In this document: positions 1 to 5,025 of the stretch, one piece after another
Numbering within the stretch: position 1 is the first letter of the stretch
Layout: each line of letters opens with the position of its first letter
NCBI GenBank assembly: GCA_035632095.1
Contig: DASQHM010000184.1
Coordinates: forward strand, 1 to 9,338
Source: DASQHM01 sp035632095
GTDB lineage: Bacteria > Pseudomonadota > Alphaproteobacteria > Ferrovibrionales > Ferrovibrionaceae
Length of the DNA stretch: 9,338 bases
Direction of reading: 5' to 3'
The notes under the pieces: model-generated
Databases searched by the model: none
What the model was told of the DNA's origin: nothing
The model's input: the letters and a program-made list of their open reading frames with translations, nothing else
Program-made: the position numbers and the translations under genes

Positions 1-53
1 ACGGGTAGTGTGCCGCCTTCGGCGCGCCGTGCCTAGGGCATCGTTGGGAAGTG

Positions 54-521
54 TCAGCCGGTGGCCGCACCGCGCAATTTTCGATAGGCATGCGCGCCGC
101 GCACGCCGTTCACGGCGAGCGTGAGAACCAAGGCGCCGACGGCGAGATGCGCCACCCCGTTGGCCAAACTCATCACGGCCTCGACCCCCGCCCACACCAA
201 TGCGATCCAGGCGGCGATCAGATTCTTCCGCGACCACAGCAGCCAGGCCAGCAACGCGGCGACGGGCACCGCGATCGCCGCGATCAATGCAAGGCCGACG
301 GCGGTATCTTCGTCGGCGTCGGCGTCCCCGATCAACACCGCGGCAGTATCAGGCAGCAAAAACGCCAGGGCGGTGAGAAGCAAATAGGAGAGAAGGACCC
401 AGATCATGGCGCCAGCTCCGAGCCGCGCCGCTTTCGTCGCGCCTTCAATGCTGGAGACATCAGGCCATAGCCCGTTCTGTTTGCGCTTGATCGGCTTCGA
501 GCTGCTCTGTTCCTCGGCCAT
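54..521 (-). CDS. Small four-helix inner-membrane protein, function unknown
   Basis: I do not recognise a named family. The 155-residue product has a charged, soluble N-terminus (residues 1-33, with KPIKRK at 9-14). Four hydrophobic stretches suited to membrane helices follow at about 35-56, 75-96, 100-118 and 122-140, then a short basic tail (RGAHAYRKLR). An acidic loop, DADADED, lies between helices 1 and 2. The start is placed at the ATG at 521 because a G-rich Shine-Dalgarno-like run (GGGGGGA) lies just upstream. The same frame extends to an ATG at 596, but those extra 25 residues are arginine/serine-rich and do not look like protein. The gene lies 138 bases downstream of rpmJ on the same strand, so it may be read partly from the rpmJ promoter. 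A membrane location is well supported; the role is not. Confidence 0.72.
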   Translation of the reverse strand: MAEEQSSSKPIKRKQNGLWPDVSSIEGATKAARLGAGAMIWVLLSYLLLTALAFLLPDTAAVLIGDADADEDTAVGLALIAAIAVPVAALLAWLLWSRKNLIAAWIALVWAGVEAVMSLANGVAHLAVGALVLTLAVNGVRGAHAYRKLRGAATG

Positions 522-614
522 GACGATCCCCCCGGCGGCCGAAAAGGTGTCGCTCGGCCGAACCGAAAGACTACTTCGCCAGTAACGGCGCGACAATCTG
601 TGCGAGTAATCTTA

Positions 615-642
615 GAGTTTTCTCAACACATAGTTGAGACTC
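615..642 (-). terminator. Hairpin downstream of rpmJ, possible terminator or processing site
   Basis: A stem of CTCAAC (622-627) with GTTGAG (633-638) closes a five-base loop. An outer GAGT/ACTC pairing (615-618 with 639-642) is separated from it by a three-base bulge. It starts 18 bases past the rpmJ stop. There is no run of T on the minus strand after the stem, so it is not a typical intrinsic terminator. It may be a weak or Rho-assisted end, or a 3'-end stabiliser, or an operator for the membrane-protein gene downstream. Confidence 0.35.
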
Positions 643-659
643 ACGCGCGGGCGGCGGCG

Positions 660-785
660 TCAGCCCTGGCGGGCCTTGAAGCGCGGGTTGGTCTTGTTGA
701 TGACGTAGACGCGGCCCTTGCGGCGCACCACGCGGCAGTCGCGGTGACGGGTCTTGGCCGACTTGAGCGAATTCACGACTTTCAT
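660..785 (-). CDS. rpmJ: 50S ribosomal protein L36
   Basis: This gene encodes the 41-residue L36, a late-assembling protein of the large ribosomal subunit that contacts 23S rRNA. The sequence is clearly recognisable: it begins MKVVNSLKSAK, continues HRDCRVVRRKGRVYVINK and ends NPRFKARQG. Only one cysteine (C17) is present, so it lacks the CxxC...CxxxxH zinc ribbon of the other L36 type. The zinc-free form is usual in alphaproteobacteria. The ATG at 785 is chosen because it gives the family's usual length and has a GAGG Shine-Dalgarno about seven bases upstream. A longer frame to 854 has no support and would run over the promoter. A strong promoter lies directly upstream, so the gene is probably transcribed alone or with the membrane-protein gene that follows. 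Confidence 0.96.
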   Translation of the reverse strand: MKVVNSLKSAKTRHRDCRVVRRKGRVYVINKTNPRFKARQG

Positions 786-825
786 GGCCAAACCTCGGGC
801 GCGCTGGTTCACGGACGGACGCGGG

Positions 826-854
826 AAAATAGGCGGGGAGCCCGGCGATGTCAA
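826..854 (-). promoter_or_regulatory. Sigma-70 promoter of rpmJ
   Basis: On the minus strand a perfect -35 box TTGACA (849-854) is separated by exactly 17 bases from TATTTT (826-831), which matches four of six -10 positions. Transcription would start near 819, giving a leader of about 33 bases before the rpmJ ATG. This is the best promoter in the window and fits a highly expressed ribosomal protein gene. Confidence 0.8.
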
Positions 855-855
855 C

Positions 856-872
856 GCCGGCGGCGGGCCGGC
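856..872 (-). terminator. GC-rich hairpin after the methyltransferase gene
   Basis: GCCGGC (856-861) and GCCGGC (867-872) can pair as a six-base stem around a five-base loop. It lies ten bases past the methyltransferase stop and directly upstream of the rpmJ -35 box. No T-tract follows, so termination is uncertain and the structure could be chance in GC-rich DNA. Confidence 0.25.
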
Positions 873-881
873 AAAGGCCTG

Positions 882-1916
882 TCAGGTCAATTCCTTGACC
901 GCGGGCAGGCGCGCGTAAAGGCGGATCATCTTGACCTCGCCCGAGGCAAGGAGCGTGAGGCGCCGCGACCACAGGTCGCCCTCGCAGAGGGCCCAGGGGC
1001 GCATGCCTTCGCTGATCTCGCCGGATTTGATGCGATCGGCGAGCGTCGCGAACGCGGCCAGGGCGGCGCTACGGAACTCGGCGGTCACGTCTTCGACGAC
1101 GCGAACCTGCAGGCCAAGTCCCTCGAGCGCGGCGCGGGTCTTGGCGATGGGCATCAGATGCGGCGCAACCGGCTCGTCGGCGGACCACGCGGCCGTGGCC
1201 GGACCCTGAGAGTCGCCGGCCAGCATGTAGTCGCTCAGCATGAATTGGCCGCCGGGCTTCAGCGCCTTGCGGATGGCGGCGAACAGTGTCGGCTTGTCCT
1301 CGATCGTGAAGAGCGATTCCTTTGCCAAGACCGCATCGACGGATTTCGGCCGCGCATCGAACGCGGTGGCGGCCGCCTGCTTGATCACCGCCTTTCGCGC
1401 CACGCCGTGTTTGGTGGAAAGCTCCATGCCGAGCTTGGCCAGCAGCGGATCGGATTCGAAGGCGGTGACGTAAGCGCCGGTCTCCGCCGCGACCACGCGG
1501 GCGAGGCCGCCGAGGCCGGCGCCGACCTCGATCACCGTCATCTTCTCGTTCAATCCGAGGGGATTGATGATCTTGACCAGCTGCTCCGGCTGCGCCGGCG
1601 ACAACATGCCCTCGCCGAACAGCGCCTGCACCACTTCGAGGCGCGGTACAGGCCAGCCGCGGACGGTGGGCGCAAGGGACGGTTCTCCCTTCGACGACTT
1701 TGCCGCGGGCTTGGCTTTCGGCGCCGAAGGCTGAAACTCGTAGCCTTCCCACCAGGCGTGAACGCGCGCGTTGATCTGCCGCTCGTCCCACCAGCGGCCG
1801 ATGGGAGTCGCGTACCAAGCGGCGGCGGCGCGCGCGCGGAATCCGTTCGCGGCGTTCGTCGTGCCGCCCGGCTCCGCGCTCTCCTCCGCGCTGTCCGCTG
1901 TGGTGCCGTTCGCCAT
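882..1916 (-). CDS. Class I SAM-dependent methyltransferase
   Basis: The 344-residue cytoplasmic protein has a Rossmann-type methyltransferase domain at about residues 110-240. Motif I reads VIEVGAGLGGLAR (128-140), the SAM-binding glycine loop. An acidic residue follows at the end of the second strand (FESD, E154). Later come DAVLAKESLFTIED (about 194-207) and the PGG turn before FMLSDY (221-230). This order is typical of small-molecule methyltransferases of the Methyltransf_11/25 type. The acceptor cannot be told. Residues 1-30 are low-complexity. Residues 31-62 are rich in tryptophan and aromatics (AWYATPIGRWWDERQ, AWWEGYEF), and an Ala/Lys/Pro linker (63-82) joins them to the catalytic part. 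The C-terminal 100 residues (about 250-344) form a second, family-specific region. The ATG at 1916 has only a weak purine-rich stretch upstream. The gene is transcribed divergently from the PA14 gene. Confidence 0.85.
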   Translation of the reverse strand: MANGTTADSAEESAEPGGTTNAANGFRARAAAAWYATPIGRWWDERQINARVHAWWEGYEFQPSAPKAKPAAKSSKGEPSLAPTVRGWPVPRLEVVQALFGEGMLSPAQPEQLVKIINPLGLNEKMTVIEVGAGLGGLARVVAAETGAYVTAFESDPLLAKLGMELSTKHGVARKAVIKQAAATAFDARPKSVDAVLAKESLFTIEDKPTLFAAIRKALKPGGQFMLSDYMLAGDSQGPATAAWSADEPVAPHLMPIAKTRAALEGLGLQVRVVEDVTAEFRSAALAAFATLADRIKSGEISEGMRPWALCEGDLWSRRLTLLASGEVKMIRLYARLPAVKELT

Positions 1917-2083
1917 GAAATCGCTACTTTCTTATGCGGGCATCACCTCGCACGCGGCGCCCGGAAATCGCCCAACGAAAATGACAAGCAATGTTTAAAT
2001 TCACGTAAAAATGAGCTTAAGCGGTTGCAAGCGCTGGGCTCTGATGGAACCATGCGCGAGGCGGGAAGCTTCGGGAGAGCACA
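1917..2083. promoter_or_regulatory. Divergent promoter region with AT-rich patch and imperfect palindrome
   Basis: This 167-base spacer separates the methyltransferase gene (left) from the PA14 gene (right) and must hold promoters for both. It contains the AT-richest stretch nearby (about 1976-2020). A 16-base imperfect palindrome, AGCGGTTGCAAGCGCT (2020-2035), is symmetric at 14 of 16 positions and could be an operator. No pair of -35/-10 boxes close to consensus stands out on either strand. The GGGAG at about 2073-2077 is the Shine-Dalgarno of the PA14 gene. Confidence 0.4.
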
Positions 2084-2707
2084 ATGACGTTCATCGATCG
2101 CTCGATTGGCACGTGGGTTGTGCGCGCGGCGCTTCTGACCGGTTTGCTTGTGCCGGCGGTCGCGGCGGCGCAAAGCGTGACGCCGCTTCCCCAGCAGCCG
2201 GCCGCGTCGGATATGTCGCCCGGCCTGAACGTCGCCTACTACTACGGCATGTACAAATACGTCGACCAGGTGGACATGGCGGCGGCAAAAAGTCCCGGCA
2301 GCGCCGGCGCGCCGCTGCCGCAGCTCAATGCGAAGATGGCCACGAGCCCGAAGGGCGAAGTATTCGACAGCCACGCGGTCGAAGGCGTCGGCCTGAAGAT
2401 TTCCGGCATGATCCACTTCGACAATCCGGGCGAATGGAAATTCGTGGTGCTGTCCAACGACGGCGTGCGCGTATCCATCGCCGACCAGAAGATCCTGGAA
2501 GATCCCGACGTGCATTCCGACCGCTTGACCGATCCGGTCGCCGTGGCCGTGCCGTCGGCGGGCTGGTACAAATTCGACGTAAGCTATTTCCAGCGCCATG
2601 CGTCGTGGGCGCTGGTGCTGTCGTGGAAACCGCCGGGCGCCGGCGACTTCGTGCCGGTCCCGGCCGACGCGTTCGCGCATTTGAACAAGCAGGGAGGCAA
2701 GTCGTGA
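2084..2707 (+). CDS. Secreted PA14-domain protein
   Basis: The 207-residue protein begins with a clear Sec signal peptide: basic n-region, hydrophobic core WVVRAALLTGLLVPAVA, and probable cleavage after AAA near residue 29, leaving QSVTPLP. The mature part resembles a single PA14 domain. It has an opening strand GLNVAYYYGMYKYV (47-60), then GEWKFVVLSNDGVRVSIADQ, where a strand enters the SNDGVR turn, then HSDR, GWYKFDVSYFQ and ALVLSWKPPGAGDFVPVP at the end. PA14 domains are beta-barrel carbohydrate- or surface-binding modules usually attached to enzymes or adhesins. Here the domain stands alone and no catalytic region is present. The product is probably periplasmic or exported. The ATG has GGGAG eight bases upstream. 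Its stop overlaps the GTG of the dehydrogenase gene in GTGA, indicating an operon with coupled translation. The ligand is unknown. Confidence 0.82.
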   Translation: MTFIDRSIGTWVVRAALLTGLLVPAVAAAQSVTPLPQQPAASDMSPGLNVAYYYGMYKYVDQVDMAAAKSPGSAGAPLPQLNAKMATSPKGEVFDSHAVEGVGLKISGMIHFDNPGEWKFVVLSNDGVRVSIADQKILEDPDVHSDRLTDPVAVAVPSAGWYKFDVSYFQRHASWALVLSWKPPGAGDFVPVPADAFAHLNKQGGKS

Positions 2708-3486
2708 GCCTGAAGAACGCCGTCTGCATCGTCACCGGCTCGGCGGCCGGCATCGGCGCCGCGTGCGCGGAACGACTGGCCTCGCGCGGCGCCCGCGTCG
2801 TCATCAACTACACGAAGAGCGAGAAAGAGGCGAAAGAGGTCGCGGCGGCCTGCAAGGCCAAGGGCGGCGAGACGATCCTGTGCGCGGCCGACGTGTCGAA
2901 GGACGCCGATTGCCGCAAGCTCGCCAAGGCGGCGCTGGACGCCTGGGGCCGCATCGATTGCCTCATCAACAACGCGGGCACCACCAAGTTCGCCCAGCAC
3001 GGCGACCTGGAAGCGCTCAGCATGGACGACTTCCAGCGCATCTACGGCGTCAACGTGGTCGGCCCGTTCCAGATGATCCGCGCCGTTGCGCCCGCTATGC
3101 AGAAGCAGGGCAAGGGCGCGGTGGTGAACATCTCGTCCATCGCCGGCGTCATGGGCGTAGGTTCGTCGGTTGCCTATGCCGCATCCAAGGGCGCGCTCAA
3201 CACCATGACGCTCTCGCTCGCCCGCGTGCTCGGTCCCGCCATTCGCGTCAATGCGGTTTGCCCGGGCTTCGTCGAGACGCGCTGGCTACAAAGCGGATTG
3301 GGTGCGACCTACGAAACGCAAAAGCGCAACTACGAAGCGATGACGCCGCTGAAGGCGACGACGTTGCCGGAAGACATCGCCGACGCGGCGGTCTGGCTGC
3401 TCGAAGGCGCCGCCAAGGTGACAGGCGAAATCCTCATCGTGGACAGCGGCATGCATCTCGGCGCCTCGCCGCTCAAGGCGCGCTGA
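2704..3486 (+). CDS. Short-chain dehydrogenase/reductase (SDR family)
   Basis: This 260-residue classical SDR oxidoreductase has TGSAAGIG (11-18) for dinucleotide binding, NNAG (89-92), Asn117 in GVNVVG, Ser145 in NISS, and the YxxxK pair Tyr158-Lys162 (YAASK). PGFVETRW follows at 187-194. All four catalytic residues (Asn, Ser, Tyr, Lys) are present. The second strand ends VVINYTKSE with no acidic residue at its tip, which favours NADP(H) over NAD(H). The form resembles FabG-like 3-oxoacyl reductases and sugar/alcohol dehydrogenases; the substrate cannot be named. The start is the GTG at 2704: it gives normal family length, GGGAGG lies just upstream, and it overlaps the PA14 stop. The last eight codons and stop lie inside an exact 27-bp direct repeat whose second copy follows higA, so this gene end appears to have been an insertion target. 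Confidence 0.9.
   Translation: MSLKNAVCIVTGSAAGIGAACAERLASRGARVVINYTKSEKEAKEVAAACKAKGGETILCAADVSKDADCRKLAKAALDAWGRIDCLINNAGTTKFAQHGDLEALSMDDFQRIYGVNVVGPFQMIRAVAPAMQKQGKGAVVNISSIAGVMGVGSSVAYAASKGALNTMTLSLARVLGPAIRVNAVCPGFVETRWLQSGLGATYETQKRNYEAMTPLKATTLPEDIADAAVWLLEGAAKVTGEILIVDSGMHLGASPLKAR
3460..3486 (+). repeat. 27-bp direct repeat, left copy (end of SDR gene)
   Basis: This copy is exactly the last eight codons (encoding GASPLKAR) plus the TGA of the SDR gene. It is identical at all 27 positions to 4171-4197, and identity ends abruptly at both edges. Within it, GCGCCT (3461-3466) and AGGCGC (3476-3481) are inverted around nine bases, a layout resembling the core of a tyrosine-recombinase attachment site. 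That last comparison is inference. Confidence 0.9.
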
Positions 3487-3539
3487 GCCGAGGCACGCGC
3501 CCGCCGCGACCGGTCGGTCAAGGCGCAAATCTTGTCGCT

Positions 3540-3586
3540 CATGCCATGCTGGACATGCCATGTGTAACATGGCATGATTTGCCATG
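3540..3586 (+). promoter_or_regulatory. higBA promoter with operator array
   Basis: A -35-like TGGACA (3550-3555, five of six consensus bases) and a -10-like CATGAT (3573-3578, four of six) are spaced by 17 bases. They predict a start at or within a base or two of the higB ATG at 3584. The spacer is filled by a perfect inverted repeat, CATGCCATGT (3554-3563) and ACATGGCATG (3567-3576). Further half-sites are CATGCCATG at 3540-3548 and TGCCATG at 3580-3586, the latter including the start codon. Three of the half-sites begin at 14-base intervals (3540, 3554, 3568). HigA-type antitoxins repress their own operons by binding such palindromes, so this is the likely HigA operator. Confidence 0.75.
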
Positions 3587-3862
3587 ATAAAGACCTGGGG
3601 AAGCGGTGCAGCCCGCCGCTTCGGCGAATCCGGGAAAGGCCGCTTTGCGGGCATGGACATGGCCAAGGCATTGGCCCGTCTGCAGTTGCTCAATGCCATG
3701 CAGTCGATCGACGAAGTGCCGGCCTTGAAGTCGATCGGATTGCACAAGCTCAAGGGCGATCGCAAGCACCAATGGGCGATGACGGTCAACGGCCGGTGGC
3801 GAGTCGTGTTCGAATTCAGGGCGGGAGATGCCTACAACGTCGATATCGTCGACTATCATTGA
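3584..3862 (+). CDS. higB: HigB toxin, RelE-superfamily mRNA endonuclease
   Basis: The 92-residue product matches the HigB toxin family in length and along its whole sequence: MIKTW start, then LHKLKGDRKHQWAMTVNGRWRVVFEF, and DAYNVDIVDYH at the end. HigB toxins cut mRNA on the translating ribosome and so stop growth when HigA is lost. The residues reported as important in Proteus vulgaris HigB have counterparts at the same numbers here: H54, K57, R73, D90, Y91 and H92. The toxin therefore looks intact. The ATG at 3584 is preceded by an in-frame stop (3575-3577) and has no Shine-Dalgarno. With the promoter placed as it is, the mRNA may be leaderless. Codons such as ATA (2) and AGG (79) are unlike the neighbouring SDR gene, in keeping with acquisition by transfer. 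The toxin gene comes first, the usual order for higBA. Confidence 0.93.
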   Translation: MIKTWGSGAARRFGESGKGRFAGMDMAKALARLQLLNAMQSIDEVPALKSIGLHKLKGDRKHQWAMTVNGRWRVVFEFRAGDAYNVDIVDYH

Positions 3863-3871
3863 GGAACTCAC

Positions 3872-4168
3872 ATGAGCGAAACGGGCAAATATCACGAAGT
3901 GCATCCCGGCACTGTCCTGAAAGAGGAGCTGGAAGCGCGCGGACTGAGCGCCGCCGCCTTTGCGCTCAAGCTGCGGGTTCCGCCGCAACGAATTCAGGAA
4001 ATTGTCGCTGCCAAGCGCTCCATCTCGCCGGAAACGGCGTTGCGGATCGGGATGGCCCTTGGCACCGGCGCTCGCATATGGCTGGCGATGCAGCAGTCGT
4101 TTGATTTGCGCAGAGTGGAGATCGAACTCGGCGACAAGGTTAGGGCCGAGGTCCAATCCGTCGCGTGA
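3872..4168 (+). CDS. higA: HigA antitoxin, XRE-family DNA-binding protein
   Basis: The 98-residue protein is a HigA antitoxin. It opens HPGTVLKEELEARGLSAAAFA (11-31) and has a helix-turn-helix at about residues 26-62, where LRVPPQRIQEIVAAKRSISP spans the turn and recognition helix. The family hallmark ETALRIGMALGTGARIWLAMQQSFDLR follows (54-80), then a short C-terminal tail. HigA binds and neutralises HigB and represses the operon through its helix-turn-helix. Its ATG is nine bases after the higB stop, with GAGGA as a good Shine-Dalgarno. The antitoxin may thus be translated more efficiently than the toxin, which has no such site. The stop lies two bases before the right copy of the 27-bp repeat, so the cassette is very tightly trimmed. 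Confidence 0.94.
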   Translation: MSETGKYHEVHPGTVLKEELEARGLSAAAFALKLRVPPQRIQEIVAAKRSISPETALRIGMALGTGARIWLAMQQSFDLRRVEIELGDKVRAEVQSVA

Positions 4169-4170
4169 CG

Positions 4171-4197
4171 GGCGCCTCGCCGCTCAAGGCGCGCTGA
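4171..4197 (+). repeat. 27-bp direct repeat, right copy (displaced SDR gene end)
   Basis: This is an exact copy of the SDR gene's terminal codons and stop, here not connected to any SDR reading frame. The flanks differ from those of the left copy (G before and T after, against C before and G after). It probably marks the junction with the original downstream DNA. Confidence 0.9.
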
Positions 4198-4299
4198 TTC
4201 TATCCACGCAATCCACAGCCGAGCCGCGTTGCGGGAGCCGGCAGCGGCGGCTAAGGTCGGCGCCTTGCGAAGGTTTGTGCGTGGAGGCGCGTTTCAGTC

Positions 4300-4548
4300 A
4301 TGACCGATGTCGGTGGCGTGGCGGCCGAGCGACTGCAGCAGATCGTGATGCGCATCGAACGTCTGGAAGAGGAAAAGAAGGTCATCGCGGCGGACATCAA
4401 GGAAGTCTTTGCCGAGGCGAAGGGCGCCGGCTTCGACACGAAAATTCTTCGCCAAGTGATGCGGCTCCGCCGGCTGGACAAGGCCGAGCTGCAGGAGCAG
4501 GAGCACCTGCTCGACCTTTACATGCGCGCGCTCGGCATGACGGTCTGA
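4300..4548 (+). CDS. gapR: GapR-family nucleoid-associated DNA-binding protein (DUF2312)
   Basis: The 82-residue protein is a full-length DUF2312/GapR homologue. It shows the conserved coiled-coil start RIERLEEEKKVIAADIKEVF (19-38), AEAKGAGFDTKILRQVMRLRRLDKAE across the middle, and the LLDLYMRALGM end. In Caulobacter, GapR binds overtwisted, AT-rich DNA as a clamp-like oligomer ahead of replication and transcription and stimulates topoisomerases. The same role is inferred here. The basic residues around RQVMRLRRLDK are those expected near DNA. The ATG at 4300 has GGAGG at 4283-4287, 12 bases upstream and a little far. No strong promoter is visible in the 102-base spacer after the repeat; TTGCGG-17-TAAGGT (4229-4257) is a weak candidate. 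The secreted-protein gene begins two bases after its stop. Confidence 0.93.
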   Translation: MTDVGGVAAERLQQIVMRIERLEEEKKVIAADIKEVFAEAKGAGFDTKILRQVMRLRRLDKAELQEQEHLLDLYMRALGMTV

Positions 4549-4550
4549 AA

Positions 4551-4913
4551 GTGGCGGCGGCGCGTTTCGCGCTTGTCATCTTCGCCGCGTTCGCGGCTTT
4601 CCTTCTCGCAAGTCAATCCGCATTGGCCGATCCGGCCTGCGCGCAGGTCGCCAACAACACGGCCAATTGGATGCCGGGCAGCATCCGCGCGCCGGGCACG
4701 CAGGCCGTCGGCTTCCGCATCGGCGCCAACCAATCGGCTTATGTCTGCATGGACATCGATGTGCCGCATGGAACGCCGATCGAGGTGGTGATCAAGAGCG
4801 GTTGGGGCCTGCCGATCGGCAAGTGCGACATTCCCGTCGGCGGACGGCTCGAGATCGAACGCCGCAAGAGCGGGTCGGGCGACGAGACGGTCATTCGCGT
4901 GAGCTGCGGCTAG
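4551..4913 (+). CDS. Small secreted protein with four cysteines, function unknown
   Basis: I do not recognise the family. The start is the GTG at 4551, two bases after the gapR stop, because it gives a complete Sec signal peptide: short basic n-region, core FALVIFAAFAAFLLA, and likely cleavage after SALA at residue 26. No in-frame ATG or GTG lies nearby upstream. The mature product is about 94 residues and probably periplasmic. Its cysteines at 30, 66, 92 and 119 could form two disulfides. Glycine-rich turns, strand-like segments (AVGFRIG, AYVCMDIDV, IEVVIKSGW, LEIERR, ETVIRVSC) and few predicted helices suggest a small beta-sandwich or barrel. No clear Shine-Dalgarno is present, so translation is probably coupled to gapR. 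The gene ends 15 bases before a REP-like hairpin pair. Confidence 0.75.
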   Translation: MAAARFALVIFAAFAAFLLASQSALADPACAQVANNTANWMPGSIRAPGTQAVGFRIGANQSAYVCMDIDVPHGTPIEVVIKSGWGLPIGKCDIPVGGRLEIERRKSGSGDETVIRVSCG

Positions 4914-4928
4914 CGCGCAAGCGCCTTC

Positions 4929-4986
4929 CTCATGCTGAGCCTGTCGAAGCATGAGTCCTCACCCTTCGACAAGCTCAGGGTGAGGA
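4929..4986. repeat. Paired REP-like hairpins at a convergent junction
   Basis: Two adjacent hairpins abut here. The first has arms CTCATGCT/AGCATGAG (4929-4936 and 4948-4955) around an 11-base loop, GAGCCTGTCGA. The second has arms TCCTCACCCT/AGGGTGAGGA (4956-4965 and 4977-4986) around TCGACAAGCTC. The second loop is the reverse complement of the first with one mismatch, so the two units are inverted copies. Elements with the core TTCGACAAGCTCAG are common dispersed repeats in several alphaproteobacterial genomes. The site lies between the stops of the plus-strand secreted-protein gene and the minus-strand bactofilin gene, where such a structure could end or protect both transcripts. Confidence 0.8.
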
Positions 4987-5025
4987 TAGGTTGATAGATA
5001 GTGGCGCCCTAGGTCGTCCGCGGCA

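Larger units (their letters stand above)
3460..4197. mobile_element. Putative higBA insertion cassette bounded by 27-bp direct repeats
   Basis: Two identical 27-bp copies lie 711 bases apart and enclose only the higBA operator, toxin and antitoxin. Removing one repeat unit would join the SDR gene end directly to the spacer before gapR. The arrangement resembles integration at the 3' end of a gene, where the incoming DNA restores the coding end and the displaced end remains at the far side. No integrase, transposase or terminal inverted repeats are present. It may be a remnant of a larger element, a cassette moved by a recombinase acting in trans, or a duplication made by recombination repair. 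Confidence 0.6.

Noticed and set aside
1..53. Short hairpin CGCC-TTC-GGCG near the left edge as a terminator for the membrane-protein gene
   Set aside because: The stem is only four bases with no T-tract, which is expected by chance in GC-rich DNA.
600..2087. Open frame of 495 codons on the plus strand across rpmJ and the methyltransferase gene
   Set aside because: It runs antisense to two well-supported genes and a clear promoter, and shows no recognisable domain.
2011..2703. Upstream extension of the SDR frame to an ATG at 2011
   Set aside because: It would overlap the whole PA14 gene in another frame with Arg-rich sequence. The GTG at 2704 has GGGAGG before it and gives normal SDR length.
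3460..4197. Integron gene cassette with attC site
   Set aside because: No GTTRRRY/RYYYAAC core sites or attC-like long imperfect palindrome are seen. The flanks are exact direct repeats of a coding end instead.
3960..4550. Upstream extension of the small secreted protein frame into higA and gapR
   Set aside because: The extension is out of frame with both genes and would bury the signal peptide. The GTG at 4551 starts a complete secretion signal.
4929..4986. Short repeats considered as a CRISPR array
   Set aside because: There are only two palindromic units in inverted orientation with no spacer between them, which fits a REP pair.
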